Notes: generated by a model from the sequence alone, not told the origin. Counted from the first letter of the stretch, positions 9,151 through 18,463 are shown. The stretch is DNA of 64,000 nt from Gammaproteobacteria bacterium 28-57-27 (GCA_002281735.1 NCGK01000004.1:1-64000), one strand, 5' to 3'. Program-made: numbers and translations.

Positions 9151-9795
9151 ATGTCCGAAATGACCGTCTCCCTGCCCCGTTTGAACGAACGCGCGCCTGA
9201 GTTCGACGCACCCACCACCTACGGTCGCAAGACCCTGAAAGACTACGAAGGCAAGTGGCTGGTGCTGTTCTCGCACCCCGCTGACTTCACTCCAGTGTGC
9301 ACCACCGAGTTTATCGCGTTTGCCAAAGCCCACCCGGCCTTCCAGGCGATGAACTGCGAACTGCTCGGCCTGTCCATCGACAGCCACTATTCGCACATTG
9401 CCTGGGATCGCAATATCAAAGAAAAATTCGGCGTGGAAATCACTTTCCCGATCATTGCCGACTTGTCGATGAACGTCGCCAAATCCTTCGGCATGGTGCA
9501 CCCAGGTGCCTCCGATACCCAAGCCGTGCGCGCCACGTTTGTCATTGACCCCGAAGGCGTGCTGCGCGCCATGCTCTACTACCCGATGAGCAACGGTCGC
9601 TCCATCCCGGAAATTCTGCGTCTGGTCAAGGCACTACAAACCTCCACCGAGCATGGCGTCGCCACCCCGGAAGGCTGGCAGCCCGGCGACAAGGTGATCG
9701 TACCGCCACCCGCCACCGCCGAAGAAGCCGAACGTCGTTTCAACAGCGGCGAGTATGAGTGTGTTGACTGGTACTTTTGCAAGAAATCCATCTAA
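9151..9795 (+). CDS. Peroxiredoxin, Prx6/AhpC-TSA type
   Basis: Thiol peroxidase reducing H2O2, organic peroxides or peroxynitrite in the cytosol. The 214-residue protein has the peroxidatic cysteine at residue 50 in DFTPVCTTEF. The later arginine and proline region and the C-terminal extension ending CVDWYFCKK are typical of the Prx6 subgroup. That C-terminal pair of cysteines could supply a resolving thiol, so the enzyme need not be strictly 1-Cys. Frames open further upstream (9115, 9130), but the ATG at 9151 has TTGAGGAAAA at the right distance. A strong hairpin terminator follows at 9823, so the gene is monocistronic. Confidence 0.93.
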   Translation: MSEMTVSLPRLNERAPEFDAPTTYGRKTLKDYEGKWLVLFSHPADFTPVCTTEFIAFAKAHPAFQAMNCELLGLSIDSHYSHIAWDRNIKEKFGVEITFPIIADLSMNVAKSFGMVHPGASDTQAVRATFVIDPEGVLRAMLYYPMSNGRSIPEILRLVKALQTSTEHGVATPEGWQPGDKVIVPPPATAEEAERRFNSGEYECVDWYFCKKSI

Positions 9796-9822
9796 TCTGT
9801 TCGGCTTAAGCTGAACGCCCAA

Positions 9823-9846
9823 CCCCGGTACTTGCCGGGGGTTTTT
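9823..9846 (+). terminator. Rho-independent terminator after the peroxiredoxin
   Basis: The stem CCCCGG/CCGGGG with a TACTTG loop is followed by a run of five T. Confidence 0.8.
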
Positions 9847-9897
9847 CTGTTCGCGTTCAGCGTGATTCACGTATTCTTGCAATCCTTTATCAATCAA

Positions 9898-10052
9898 AGG
9901 GCACTTCTATCAATTCGATCAAGCCGACCAAGCTTATGTCTGGGGCAAGCCAAAAAACGGCGAAAAAGCGCAGCATACATGCAGTATGTGAGCATTTTGA
10001 GCCGGTTTTTGGTGCAGCAGACGCGGCTTCAGCGGATTGATAGAAGTGCCCT
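9898..10052. repeat. 155-bp MITE-like palindrome
   Basis: Perfect 17-bp terminal inverted repeats, AGGGCACTTCTATCAAT and its complement, enclose further inverted segments: CAAAAAACGGC near 9950 against GCCGGTTTTTGG near 10000, and a small central palindrome around TACATGCAGTATG. There is no open frame inside. It sits between the peroxiredoxin terminator and the DUF3817 gene. Confidence 0.7.
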
Positions 10053-10073
10053 GAATTTTATGGAGACATCCTT

Positions 10074-10382
10074 ATGGCACCCTGGCCACTCAGACACCTC
10101 AGCCTCATGGCACTGGTCGAAGCCGGCTCACTGATTGCCCTGTTCCTGATCGCCATGCCGCTCAAATACATGGCCGACCTGCCAATCGCCGTGAAAATCG
10201 TCGGCCCGATTCACGGTGCCTTATTCCTGTGGACGCTCGGCTTTCTGATGTTTGTACTGGCGCGCCGCCAACTACCGCTGCTCAAGGGACTGCTGTTTTT
10301 TATCGCCATGCTGATTCCGTTTGCCGGTCTGTTGTCGCACCGCATGATTGACCGACGTATTGCCGAATACGCCCAGAGCTAG
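10074..10382 (+). CDS. DUF3817 family membrane protein
   Basis: A 102-residue inner-membrane protein with about three hydrophobic helices (roughly residues 10-30, 38-63 and 70-90). It matches the DUF3817 pattern: an EAGSLIALFLIAMPLKYM start, the KIVGPIHGALFL middle and a short polar tail. Function unknown. It starts just after a MITE-like palindrome (9898-10052), which probably carries or disturbs its promoter. GGAGAC lies 5 to 10 bp before the ATG. Confidence 0.8.
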   Translation: MAPWPLRHLSLMALVEAGSLIALFLIAMPLKYMADLPIAVKIVGPIHGALFLWTLGFLMFVLARRQLPLLKGLLFFIAMLIPFAGLLSHRMIDRRIAEYAQS

Positions 10383-10488
10383 AGTTCTGTTCACGATCTT
10401 GACCAACGGATGCAGTACAAGGAAGTAATTGACCGAAAATGCGACCGCTGCCCTCTCGCTTCCCAGCTTAAGCGCATCCACCCTACTA
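10383..10488. repeat. Remnants of two palindromic families
   Basis: GTTCTGTTCACGATCT at about 10384 matches one end of the family C elements at 38146 and 47452. AAGCGCATCCACCCTAC at about 10472-10488 is one arm of the GTAGGGTGGAT palindrome. The partner arms are missing, so these are decayed pieces in the gap after the DUF3817 gene. Confidence 0.45.
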
Positions 10489-10542
10489 TGTGCCATTGCA
10501 AAGCCATAGGCCGTGGCAATCCAGATACTCCCAACGACGACC

Positions 10543-10567
10543 AAGCGCCCCAAGTGGCGCTTTTTTT
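10543..10567 (+). terminator. Hairpin terminator
   Basis: The stem AAGCGCC/GGCGCTT is followed by T7. It lies 45 bp before the chosen start of the next gene and probably ends the DUF3817 transcript. Confidence 0.7.
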
Positions 10568-10611
10568 ATGCGCGGCCTAACATGCGTGCACCTCAACCCA
10601 AGTCCAACACC

Positions 10612-11157
10612 ATGACACCCCTGCAACAGCAAATCGCCGCCGCCCACCTTGAACTGATTCAACTCACTCTTGCCGCCGCGCACGACCCACACGCCCAGGC
10701 GCAACTCATCATCCTTCTGGACACCATGCACGGCGACGGCTGGCAAGCCCTCAGCCACGCAGTGCAAACTCGCCTCGGCCTGAGCACCCAAGAGCACACA
10801 GCCTGCGCACTGGACGACGAAGACCGCAGCATTCTCGAACTCATCGAACATGCACAACAACAACCTGCCGCTTTTCAGGAATTCGCCCAACAGGCCGCCG
10901 CGCACAACCTGCAACACACCGCCCAAGCCCTCGCCGCCCTGATCTACGCCGCCACCCAAGGCGAACGCGAAGCCCTGGAAACCCTCGCCGAACTCCACCA
11001 AGCCGCCGACACCCCCGCCGCCCTCGCCACCAGCGCCGCCCTCATCCACATCGTCGAAGGCGAACGCCAAATCGACGTACTGAGCCAAATGCTCCCCGAA
11101 GAACAGGCGCAACTGATTCAGATGGTGCTGACGGCACTGCATGAGATTGAAGCCTAA
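10612..11157 (+). CDS. Hypothetical helical protein, Ala/Gln/Glu-rich
   Basis: I do not recognise this 181-residue protein. It is almost wholly predicted helix, very rich in Ala, Leu, Gln and Glu, acidic, without signal peptide or membrane segment. Codon and base composition match its GC-rich neighbours, so it is likely a real resident gene. The frame opens at 10513, but a terminator hairpin (10543-10567) lies inside that extension. I chose the ATG at 10612 (MTPLQQQIAAAHLEL); 10582 is an alternative, and neither has a strong ribosome site. There is no cysteine-based or nucleotide-binding motif to suggest a role. Confidence 0.6.
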   Translation: MTPLQQQIAAAHLELIQLTLAAAHDPHAQAQLIILLDTMHGDGWQALSHAVQTRLGLSTQEHTACALDDEDRSILELIEHAQQQPAAFQEFAQQAAAHNLQHTAQALAALIYAATQGEREALETLAELHQAADTPAALATSAALIHIVEGERQIDVLSQMLPEEQAQLIQMVLTALHEIEA

Positions 11158-11267
11158 AGTGTGCTCGGTGACGCGATCAGGCCAGCACGGTAAATCCGCC
11201 TTGTTTTGTAGGATGCTTCTGCTGTTACCTACGTTCAATTGAACCTACGCGATAAAGCCGCGTAGGC

Positions 11268-11295
11268 CTACTAGCTCCACATTAGAACGCTTCGC
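11268..11295 (+). other. Decayed attC-like right half site
   Basis: CTACTAGCTCCACATTAGAA is close to the right half of the complete attC at 56444-56506, which reads CCTTAGCTCCACGTTAGACC, but the core GTT is mutated to ATT. It lies 40 bp before the DUF1348 gene, where a cassette start would be expected. Confidence 0.35.
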
Positions 11296-11325
11296 CCATC
11301 CCTTCCCTCACTAAGAACGACCGAC

Positions 11326-11805
11326 ATGAGCATGATTGAAACCCCAAGACCCCCGTTTCCGCCATTCAATGCCGAAACCGCAGCCCAAAAGGTTCGCATG
11401 GCAGAGGACGCTTGGAATACACGCAACCCGGAAAGGGTTTCACTCGCCTACACGCAAAATAGCGTTTGGCGCAATCGCTCGGAGTTTTTGTCGGGTCGCG
11501 AAGCCATTGTTGAGTTTTTTACGCGAAAGTGGAGCAAGGAATTGGATTACCGGCTCATTAAAGAACTTTGGGCATTTCACGGCAACCGGATCGCCGTGCG
11601 TTTCGCCTATGAGTGGCATGATGACTCCGGGCATTGCTTCCGCTCCTATGGCAACGAAAACTGGGAATTTGATGAGCATGGGTTCATGCAGCGGCGCATC
11701 GCCAGCATTAATGATCTGCCAATTCAAGAGAGCGAACGGAAATTCCATTGGCCGCTCGGTCGTCGTCCTGACGATCACCCTACTCTTTCCGAACTTGATC
11801 TGTGA
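11326..11805 (+). CDS. DUF1348 family protein (SnoaL/NTF2-like fold)
   Basis: A 159-residue protein of the DUF1348 family, with an NTF2-like fold and unknown ligand. Characteristic stretches are [42 protein letters not shown], the [23 protein letters not shown] block, and [15 protein letters not shown]. These proteins are often carried as single accessory genes. The segment before it (11268-11295) and the segment just after its stop (TCATAACCTTGCGCTTGAAG) resemble the right and left halves of an attC site, so the gene may be a fossil integron cassette. Confidence 0.87.
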   Translation: MSMIETPRPPFPPFNAETAAQKVRMAEDAWNTRNPERVSLAYTQNSVWRNRSEFLSGREAIVEFFTRKWSKELDYRLIKELWAFHGNRIAVRFAYEWHDDSGHCFRSYGNENWEFDEHGFMQRRIASINDLPIQESERKFHWPLGRRPDDHPTLSELDL

Positions 11806-11871
11806 CACCGCTATTGTCATAACCTTGCGCTTGAAGAAACCGCGATCACACTCAAAGCTGAGCACAAACCC

Positions 11872-12138
11872 ATGCCTGTCATCTCCTATTTTTTCGGCAT
11901 ATACATTCGCATGTACCACGGAGACCACCCACCCGCACATATCCATGCCGAATACCAAGGGCACGAAGCGTATATATCCATTGAAGACGGCAAGATCATC
12001 GAAGGCCACCTCCCTAAAAAGGCGGCTCGCATCATAGAAGAATGGATCGACACACACCGCGCCGAGCTGCTTGAAAACTGGCAGCGAGCTCGTAACCTAG
12101 AGCCCCTACAACGCATACAAGGAGCTGATAATGATTAA
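11872..12138 (+). CDS. DUF4160 domain protein
   Basis: An 88-residue DUF4160 protein, seen here in the pattern PVISYFFGIYIRMYHGDHPPAHIHAEYQGHEAYISIEDG, where the histidines (HPPAHIHA) are conserved. Genes of this family usually sit next to a DUF2442 gene, as here, with an 8-bp overlap; the pair is often listed as a putative toxin-antitoxin-like module, but I know of no settled function. Position and translational coupling support joint action of the two products. Confidence 0.86.
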   Translation: MPVISYFFGIYIRMYHGDHPPAHIHAEYQGHEAYISIEDGKIIEGHLPKKAARIIEEWIDTHRAELLENWQRARNLEPLQRIQGADND

Positions 12139-12400
12139 AATTATCCAGGCCGAAACCATCGGGCAACACCAGCTACGCCTCGTATTCTCAGACGGTACAC
12201 AAGGCACGTACGACTTCGGCAAAATCATCGCCAGGAATACTGTCCTCACCCAAGCCCTCAACGACCCAGTGTTTTTTAACGCACACTTCATCGAACTCGG
12301 CGCACTTTGCTGGAAAAACGGCCTGGAATTTAGCCCCACCGCCCTGCACCGCGAACTTCAGGACATGGGCAAGCTCACTGAGACTCAAAAGGCAGCGTGA
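12131..12400 (+). CDS. DUF2442 domain protein
   Basis: An 89-residue DUF2442 protein. The family pattern is visible: an N-terminal strand region (MIKIIQAETIGQHQLRLVFSDG), TYDFGKII, then FNAHFIELGALCWKNGLEFSP. It overlaps the DUF4160 gene by 8 bp, and its start lies just after the ribosome site AAGGAGCTGATA. Probably the second member of a two-gene module; molecular role unknown. Confidence 0.86.
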   Translation: MIKIIQAETIGQHQLRLVFSDGTQGTYDFGKIIARNTVLTQALNDPVFFNAHFIELGALCWKNGLEFSPTALHRELQDMGKLTETQKAA

Positions 12401-12497
12401 TACGTCGGAAGGCAATTAAGCAACGGAGCGCGATTATGTAGCCAACCTACATTCACCAGCTTTGAACTCGGGTGAGTTTCCGACTATACGCCCCCAT

Positions 12498-14858
12498 CTA
12501 ATTGTCCCGCTCCACCGGAACCCGCCACGCCCAAGTCCAGGCATCCCGCGCGCAATGCAGCTCCGGCGCTTGTCCTTCGTGCAAACGCAGCTGTACCCGC
12601 CCACATGACGGGGTATCCACCACTTGCACGCCTTGCGCCACATAGCGCGCCATCACCTCCGGACGCGGGTGTTTGAACGGGTTGCGATAGCCTGCTGAGA
12701 CCACCGCCAGTTGCGGATTAACCGCCACAAGCAGGCGCACATCCGACGACGTTTTACTGCCGTGATGCGGCACTTGCAGCACTTCGGCGCGTAAGTCTTC
12801 GCCCGAGTTCAACAGTGCCAGCTCCGCCCGTCGCTCGATATCTCCGGTCAATAACACGCGCCCACTCGGCGACTCGATCTTGAGCACACAACTCCAGTCA
12901 TTATCTTTGTCACTGCCAAACCCCGCCCCCGGATGCAGCACTTTGAAGCTCACGCCATCCCACGCCCAATACAAACCCTGACGGCAAGCCTGCGCGCCCT
13001 GCACCGTTTCCCCACCCGACCACACGCCATCCAACGCAACGCCCTGCTCAATCGCCCGCAAACCACCTGCATGGTCACGATCACTATTGCTCAACATCAC
13101 GACATCCAGCGCACGGACACCCAGACTGCGCAACACCGGCAAGACCACCTCCTCACCCGCATCGCGCCCGCCGAAATTCACCGGCCCCGCGTCGTAAAGC
13201 ATCTGATGCGTGGCCGTGCGCAGCAACACCGCCTGCCCCTGCCCCACATCCAGCCACTCCAGCCATAGCTCACCCGGCGCAGGCTGCTCCAGGCGCGGCA
13301 AGAACAGCGGCAAAAACAACAGCAGCGCCAAGCCGCGCAGCGGGACACCGCGTGGAGCAAGCAACCAAAATACCCCCGGCACGACCAATACAAACGCCCA
13401 TCCACTGGGCGTCGGCGGAAACCACAGCGCCCACGGCACCGAGGTCATCTGCGCAAGCAACCACATCAAACCATCCAGCGAGCGCAAGGCCAGCCAAAGC
13501 AGCATGTCGCCAAGCGGCGCATAAACGAAACTCAGTAACGTGCCCAACAAGGCTAGCGGGGTCACCCACAAACTCACCCAGGGAATGGCAACCAGATTGG
13601 CCAAAGGACTGACCCAAGACCCACGCTGAAACAGCAACACGGTCAGCGGCAACAAGCCGACAAACGCTGCCCACTGCGCCGCGCCCAGCTCACGCCACCA
13701 TACAGGTCGCACCAACCGCCCACTGGAGGCAAAAATCAGCAAACCCACCGCCGCAAACGACAGCCAGAAGCCCACATCCAGCACCGACAGCGGATCCCAC
13801 AACAGCACCAGCAGCAAGGCCAGCCCCAAAATATCGCGCGCCACCAGCTCTCGCCGCACCACCACCGCCAATACCAGTGCCAGCAACATAAACAAGGTGC
13901 GCTGCGTCGGCACCGAAAACCCGGCCAACAGGCTATACGCCAAGGCTGCCAGCAATCCCGCCAACGCACCTGCCACCTGCGCCGGAATCCACAACGCCAA
14001 ACGCGGCAGCCGTCGCCAGCTCCAAGCCGCCAGCCACCACACCATCCCGGCAATCATGGTCACATGCAGCCCGGAAATTGCCAGCAAATGATTGGTACCG
14101 CTGGCCAGCAAAACATCCCACTGCGCTTCGCTCATCAAGGAACGATCACCCAGCACCAGCCCCAACACCAACCCCGCCGACGGCTCACCCGCCATCCGTC
14201 GCATTAAATGTTCGCGCACCTGCCAACGCAAGGCATCCACACTCCATGCCACGGGCACAGCCACCCGCTCAGCCGACGACACCGAGCCTGTCGCCTGCAC
14301 CCCATGCCGAAACAACCAGGCCTCATAATCCATGCCCACGCCGTTCACGGTGCCATGCGGACGCTTCAAACGCGCCGTCACCCGCCACACCTCGCCAGGA
14401 CGCAGCAGGGGCGGCTCGTCATACCAATGCAAACGCAACTTCCTGGGAAAGTCTTCGACACCCGACGGCGCAGAAACCACCTGCGCCACAAATGCCGTCC
14501 CACGCGCACCCGGCTCAGACAGACCAAGCACACGCACCTCAAACGTGAGTTTTTGCACCTCCAAAGCCGCAGGCAACCAACCACTACGCACCTCGTGCAC
14601 CGCCAGCCCGCCCCAGGCCATGCTCAACACAAGCCACGCCAGCACGACAAAAACGGCACGCCGTGCTGTAAAAAACCACGCTCCCAGCGCAAGTAAAAGC
14701 GCAATGCCCACAAGGAAAACGACCTGCAAAGCCAGCCATGGAAACGCCAACACCAAGGCCGTTCCCGCCAACAAAATCAGCGCCATCTGCCAAAGTGGCA
14801 GCACAACGCATTTGGCGCTGCCCATGTCATCACCTAAACTTTCGGCAGGTTTCAGCAT
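12498..14858 (-). CDS. comEC: DNA internalisation/competence protein ComEC/Rec2
   Basis: Inner-membrane channel that takes single-stranded DNA into the cytosol during natural transformation. The 786-residue protein has N-terminal hydrophobic segments and a soluble OB-like domain (DUF4131, about residues 30-190). Then comes the competence domain with many membrane helices, including TNHLLAISGLHVTMIAG near residue 255. The C-terminal metallo-beta-lactamase domain has SNSDRDHAGGLRAIE and PHHGSKTSSD. Length and order are complete for the proteobacterial form. It faces gloB divergently with a 32-bp gap, so their promoters overlap each other's 5' ends. Confidence 0.95.
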   Translation of the reverse strand: MLKPAESLGDDMGSAKCVVLPLWQMALILLAGTALVLAFPWLALQVVFLVGIALLLALGAWFFTARRAVFVVLAWLVLSMAWGGLAVHEVRSGWLPAALEVQKLTFEVRVLGLSEPGARGTAFVAQVVSAPSGVEDFPRKLRLHWYDEPPLLRPGEVWRVTARLKRPHGTVNGVGMDYEAWLFRHGVQATGSVSSAERVAVPVAWSVDALRWQVREHLMRRMAGEPSAGLVLGLVLGDRSLMSEAQWDVLLASGTNHLLAISGLHVTMIAGMVWWLAAWSWRRLPRLALWIPAQVAGALAGLLAALAYSLLAGFSVPTQRTLFMLLALVLAVVVRRELVARDILGLALLLVLLWDPLSVLDVGFWLSFAAVGLLIFASSGRLVRPVWWRELGAAQWAAFVGLLPLTVLLFQRGSWVSPLANLVAIPWVSLWVTPLALLGTLLSFVYAPLGDMLLWLALRSLDGLMWLLAQMTSVPWALWFPPTPSGWAFVLVVPGVFWLLAPRGVPLRGLALLLFLPLFLPRLEQPAPGELWLEWLDVGQGQAVLLRTATHQMLYDAGPVNFGGRDAGEEVVLPVLRSLGVRALDVVMLSNSDRDHAGGLRAIEQGVALDGVWSGGETVQGAQACRQGLYWAWDGVSFKVLHPGAGFGSDKDNDWSCVLKIESPSGRVLLTGDIERRAELALLNSGEDLRAEVLQVPHHGSKTSSDVRLLVAVNPQLAVVSAGYRNPFKHPRPEVMARYVAQGVQVVDTPSCGRVQLRLHEGQAPELHCARDAWTWAWRVPVERDN

Positions 14859-14890
14859 CGAAGTTCCAACATTAGCGAGCGACCATCAGC

Positions 14891-15673
14891 ATGCACATCC
14901 ACCCCATCCCCGCGTTTGAAGACAACTACATCTGGCTACTGGTCGATGGCAACAACGCCGCCGTTATCGACCCCGGCCAAGCCGATCCAGTCATCGACTA
15001 CCTCGAAAATCACCAGCTCAAGCTCAAAGCCATCCTGCTCACCCATCATCACTACGACCATATCGACGGCGCACAAACCCTGCGCGAACGCTATGCCTGC
15101 CCTGTTTATGGCGCAAAAATGCACGAGATCGACACCCTTGCGCAAAGCGAAGGCGACAGCATCGACCTAAGCACTGACGGCTTGGGACGCTGGCAGGTCA
15201 TGACCACCCCCGGCCACACGCTTGACCACCTCGCTTACTTTAGTCCGTCATCGCCGCCCGTGTTGTTCTGCGGGGACACCCTCTTCGGTGCCGGTTGCGG
15301 CAAACTGTTCGAAGGCACGGCAGAGCAAATGCAAAGCTCACTGCAAAAAATCCGCGCCCTGCCGGATGACACCCTGATCTATTGCGGCCACGAATACACC
15401 GAAGACAACCTGCGCTTCGCCACCTTGGCCGAGCCTGACAACAGCGCGATTCACCAGCGCATCGCCAGCTCCCGCGCCCAACGCGCGCACAACGAACCAA
15501 CCCTACCCAGCACACTGGCGCTCGAAAAAGCCACCAATCCTTTTTTGCGCTGGGACGATGCTGAACTGCTGGCTCAGGCTGAGCACCACGTCCAACATGG
15601 CCTTAGCACCCCCGCTGCCATATTTGCCGCCGTGCGCGCATGGAAGGATGCGTTTGACAGCCAGCCCCAATGA
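14891..15673 (+). CDS. gloB: Hydroxyacylglutathione hydrolase (glyoxalase II)
   Basis: Cytosolic hydrolase converting S-D-lactoylglutathione to D-lactate and glutathione, the second step of methylglyoxal detoxification. The 260-residue protein has the binuclear metal motif THHHYDHIDG (residues 51-60), the later ligands in TTPGHTLDH and FCGDTLF, and the C-terminal HEYTEDNLRFA plus substrate-binding lysine/arginine region of glyoxalase II. It starts MHIHPIPAFEDNYIWLL, a near-consensus GloB N terminus. It is followed by mltD, the usual gloB-mltD neighbourhood in gammaproteobacteria. Confidence 0.95.
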   Translation: MHIHPIPAFEDNYIWLLVDGNNAAVIDPGQADPVIDYLENHQLKLKAILLTHHHYDHIDGAQTLRERYACPVYGAKMHEIDTLAQSEGDSIDLSTDGLGRWQVMTTPGHTLDHLAYFSPSSPPVLFCGDTLFGAGCGKLFEGTAEQMQSSLQKIRALPDDTLIYCGHEYTEDNLRFATLAEPDNSAIHQRIASSRAQRAHNEPTLPSTLALEKATNPFLRWDDAELLAQAEHHVQHGLSTPAAIFAAVRAWKDAFDSQPQ

Positions 15674-15780
15674 AACACGAGGCACGCTATTTGCATCAAA
15701 GCTCAACTCATTCAATGCCTTGCCTCATACCGCACACCTCGGTACGATGCGTCCTTGCCACCTTTGAGTCCACGGCAGTT

Positions 15781-17490
15781 ATGCGCCTACTATTTATACT
15801 TTTTGGCTTTACCCTTCTCGCCCTCAGCGGCTGTGCGCAAATGGACACGCACGAGGACGACAGCACCCTCGCCCAAGGGGAGACAAATCGCGAAGAGCTT
15901 TACCGCCTACCTTCCACACCGACCGCTGCTCCGCAAGAGCAGACGACCCCGCGTGCGGATTACGGCTTGTGGACGCGCCTCGGACAAAACTTCACCCTAC
16001 ACACTATCGAAAACGAACGTATTGATGCCGAAGTCTTTTTTTATCAAGCCCGCCTTGACCAACTGAATCGCACCAGCAAACGCGCCGAGCCCTACCTGTT
16101 TTTTATCGTCGAACAACTGCGCGAACGCGGTATGCCGCTGGAACTCGCCCTCCTGCCTATCGTGGAAAGCTCCTATCAACCGCAAGCCACCTCGCGCTCA
16201 CAAGCCGCCGGATTGTGGCAATTCATCCCCAGCACCGGCACGCAATATGGCCTGAAGCAAAACTGGTGGTACGACGGTCGCCGCGACGTGCAAGCATCGA
16301 CGCAAGCCGCCCTCGACTATCTGCAATATCTCAACAATATGTTTAACGGCGACTGGGCACTCAGTCTGGCGGCCTACAACGCTGGCGAAGGCACCATCAG
16401 CCGCGCCGTGCAAAAAGCCGAAGCCAAAGGCGAGCCCAGCGATTACTGGTCACTCGACCTACCGGATGAAACCGAACACTACGTCCCCCGTCTGCTGGCT
16501 CTGGTGCGCATGTTCCATAACCCCGAAAACTGTGGCCTCATACCCCACCGCGTTGAAGACACCCCGGTTTTCACCCAGGTCACCTTCGACAAACCGCTGG
16601 ATTTATCCAAAATTGCCAGCGCCGTGTCCATGAGCGAGGCCGATTTGTATCGCTTCAACCCGGCCTTCAAGCGCGGCGTGAATGGACACGGTCAGGATGT
16701 GGTTGCCCTATTACTGCCGCGAGACAAGGCCGAACAACTGCGTGGCCGTGACATGGAAGAGTTCTGTGTCACCCTCGCTCCACCACGCAAAATCACCCTG
16801 AAAAAAACCGAAAGCCTGGCCTCCATTGCCAAGCGTTACGGCGTGAGCCAAAGCGAGATTCGCGAGATAAACCCTCGCTTGGGTAAAACACTCAAACGCG
16901 GTCATGCCCTGTTGATTCCATCCAACCGCATGATCGCCACTCGCGACAACAACATCGTCGCCGAAGCGGAAACACCTGCACACACATCGGCACAGCCCGA
17001 CCCGCTCAAATTACCCGCCAAGGAACGTTACGCTGTCGCGCCAAAAATCACCCACTCGGTCAGCGCAGGCGACAGTCTGTTCAATATCTCGCGCAAATAC
17101 GGTGTCAAAGTCAGCGAGCTGGCCTCATGGAATAAACTGAATACCAAATCCGAACTCAAGGCTGGACAGAAATTAACCGTCTATTGCGAGCTACCCAACA
17201 ACTCGACCGCGACCGCAAACCCAAGCGAGAGTAAAAACACTTCCGCCAAGAATGCCGCTGTGCAAACCAACACTAAAGACAAGGCTCAGACGAGCGCCGA
17301 AAAACCCGCCCTCAAAGCCACCACCTACACCGTCAAAAAAGGTGACACGCTGCACGCCATCGCCCAACGTTTCAAAGTCACAGTCGCTCAACTACGCGAT
17401 TGGAATCACCTCAAATCCAATCAAAGCATCAACAAGGGGCAGACGATTATCGTGGCCTTGGCAGAAAAAAAGACGAACCCCGTCTCGTAA
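15781..17490 (+). CDS. mltD: Membrane-bound lytic murein transglycosylase D, lipoprotein
   Basis: Peptidoglycan lytic transglycosylase attached to the outer membrane. The 569-residue protein starts with a lipoprotein signal (MRLLFILFGFTLLALSGCAQ). The SLT catalytic domain includes ESSYQPQATSRSQAAGLWQF, with the catalytic glutamate first, and SLAAYNAGEG. Three LysM repeats follow: KTESLASIAKRYGVSQSEIR, SAGDSLFNISRKYGVKVSEL and KKGDTLHAIAQRFKVTVAQL, separated by Ser/Thr/Pro-rich linkers. The frame opens at 15670, overlapping gloB, but the lipoprotein start at 15781 is clearly right. Confidence 0.94.
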   Translation: MRLLFILFGFTLLALSGCAQMDTHEDDSTLAQGETNREELYRLPSTPTAAPQEQTTPRADYGLWTRLGQNFTLHTIENERIDAEVFFYQARLDQLNRTSKRAEPYLFFIVEQLRERGMPLELALLPIVESSYQPQATSRSQAAGLWQFIPSTGTQYGLKQNWWYDGRRDVQASTQAALDYLQYLNNMFNGDWALSLAAYNAGEGTISRAVQKAEAKGEPSDYWSLDLPDETEHYVPRLLALVRMFHNPENCGLIPHRVEDTPVFTQVTFDKPLDLSKIASAVSMSEADLYRFNPAFKRGVNGHGQDVVALLLPRDKAEQLRGRDMEEFCVTLAPPRKITLKKTESLASIAKRYGVSQSEIREINPRLGKTLKRGHALLIPSNRMIATRDNNIVAEAETPAHTSAQPDPLKLPAKERYAVAPKITHSVSAGDSLFNISRKYGVKVSELASWNKLNTKSELKAGQKLTVYCELPNNSTATANPSESKNTSAKNAAVQTNTKDKAQTSAEKPALKATTYTVKKGDTLHAIAQRFKVTVAQLRDWNHLKSNQSINKGQTIIVALAEKKTNPVS

Positions 17491-17548
17491 CATGCTCGTC
17501 ACATAAATCCCGCAGGCTTGCAGCATTTTCACCTCCAGAGATCATGCC

Positions 17549-18463
17549 ATGCCAGCCAACGACGACATGCAGCACCGCCTCAACAACGAAAGACTCGACA
17601 GCTTCGACGAATCGTTTGAGCTTGAGCTTGAAGATGATCTCGCCGACCATGTTCTCGGTCTGGATGCCACGCCCCTTGATGAAGCCAGCCGCAACCAGCG
17701 CCTGCACTATTTCCGCGAGCTGCTGCGCCTGCAAGGCGAACTGGTCAAGCTGCAAGACTGGGTGCAGCACACCAAACAAAAGATCGTCATCCTGTTTGAG
17801 GGCCGTGATGCCGCTGGCAAAGGTGGCGTAATCAAGCGCATCATGCAGCGCCTCAACCCGCGCGTCTGCCGCGTGGTCGCGCTGCCCGCGCCCAACGACC
17901 GCGAGCGCACCCAATGGTATTTCCAGCGCTACGTGCCGCATCTGCCCGCCGCCGGTGAAATCGTGCTTTTCGACCGCAGCTGGTACAACCGCGCCGGTGT
18001 CGAGCGCGTGATGGGCTTTTGCACCGATCACGAGTACGAAGAATTCTTCCGCAGCGTGCCCGAGTTTGAGCGTATGTTGGTGCGCTCTGGCATGACCGTG
18101 ATCAAATACTGGTTCTCGATTACCGACGACGAACAACATCTGCGCTTTACCAGCCGCATCCAGGATCCGCTCAAGCAATGGAAACTCAGCCCGATGGATC
18201 TCGAATCCCGTCGCCGCTGGGAGGATTACACCAAGGTCAAGGAAGTCATGCTCGAACGCACCCACATCCCCGAAGCCCCATGGTGGATCGTGGAAGCCGT
18301 GGATAAGAAAAAAGCCCGCCTCAACTGCATCCACCACCTGCTCAGCCAGTTCGACTATTTTGAAGTCGAGCGCCAGATGGTTGTACTGCCCGAGCGGGTA
18401 CGCAACGCCGAGTACTACCGTCAGCCGGTTCCGGAGGAAATGATCGTACCGGAAGTGTATTGA
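17549..18463 (+). CDS. ppk2: Polyphosphate kinase 2 (class I type)
   Basis: PPK2-family enzyme transferring phosphate between polyphosphate and nucleotides, in most class I members phosphorylating ADP or GDP. The 304-residue protein has Walker A GRDAAGKGG, the family block VALPAPNDRERTQWYFQRYV and Walker B FDRSWYNRAGVE, followed by the lid module RRRWEDYTKVKEVML. The acidic N-terminal extension (FELELEDDLADH) is common in the family. It is a single-domain protein. Which nucleotide it prefers cannot be read from the sequence. It follows mltD after a 58-bp gap. Confidence 0.93.
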   Translation: MPANDDMQHRLNNERLDSFDESFELELEDDLADHVLGLDATPLDEASRNQRLHYFRELLRLQGELVKLQDWVQHTKQKIVILFEGRDAAGKGGVIKRIMQRLNPRVCRVVALPAPNDRERTQWYFQRYVPHLPAAGEIVLFDRSWYNRAGVERVMGFCTDHEYEEFFRSVPEFERMLVRSGMTVIKYWFSITDDEQHLRFTSRIQDPLKQWKLSPMDLESRRRWEDYTKVKEVMLERTHIPEAPWWIVEAVDKKKARLNCIHHLLSQFDYFEVERQMVVLPERVRNAEYYRQPVPEEMIVPEVY

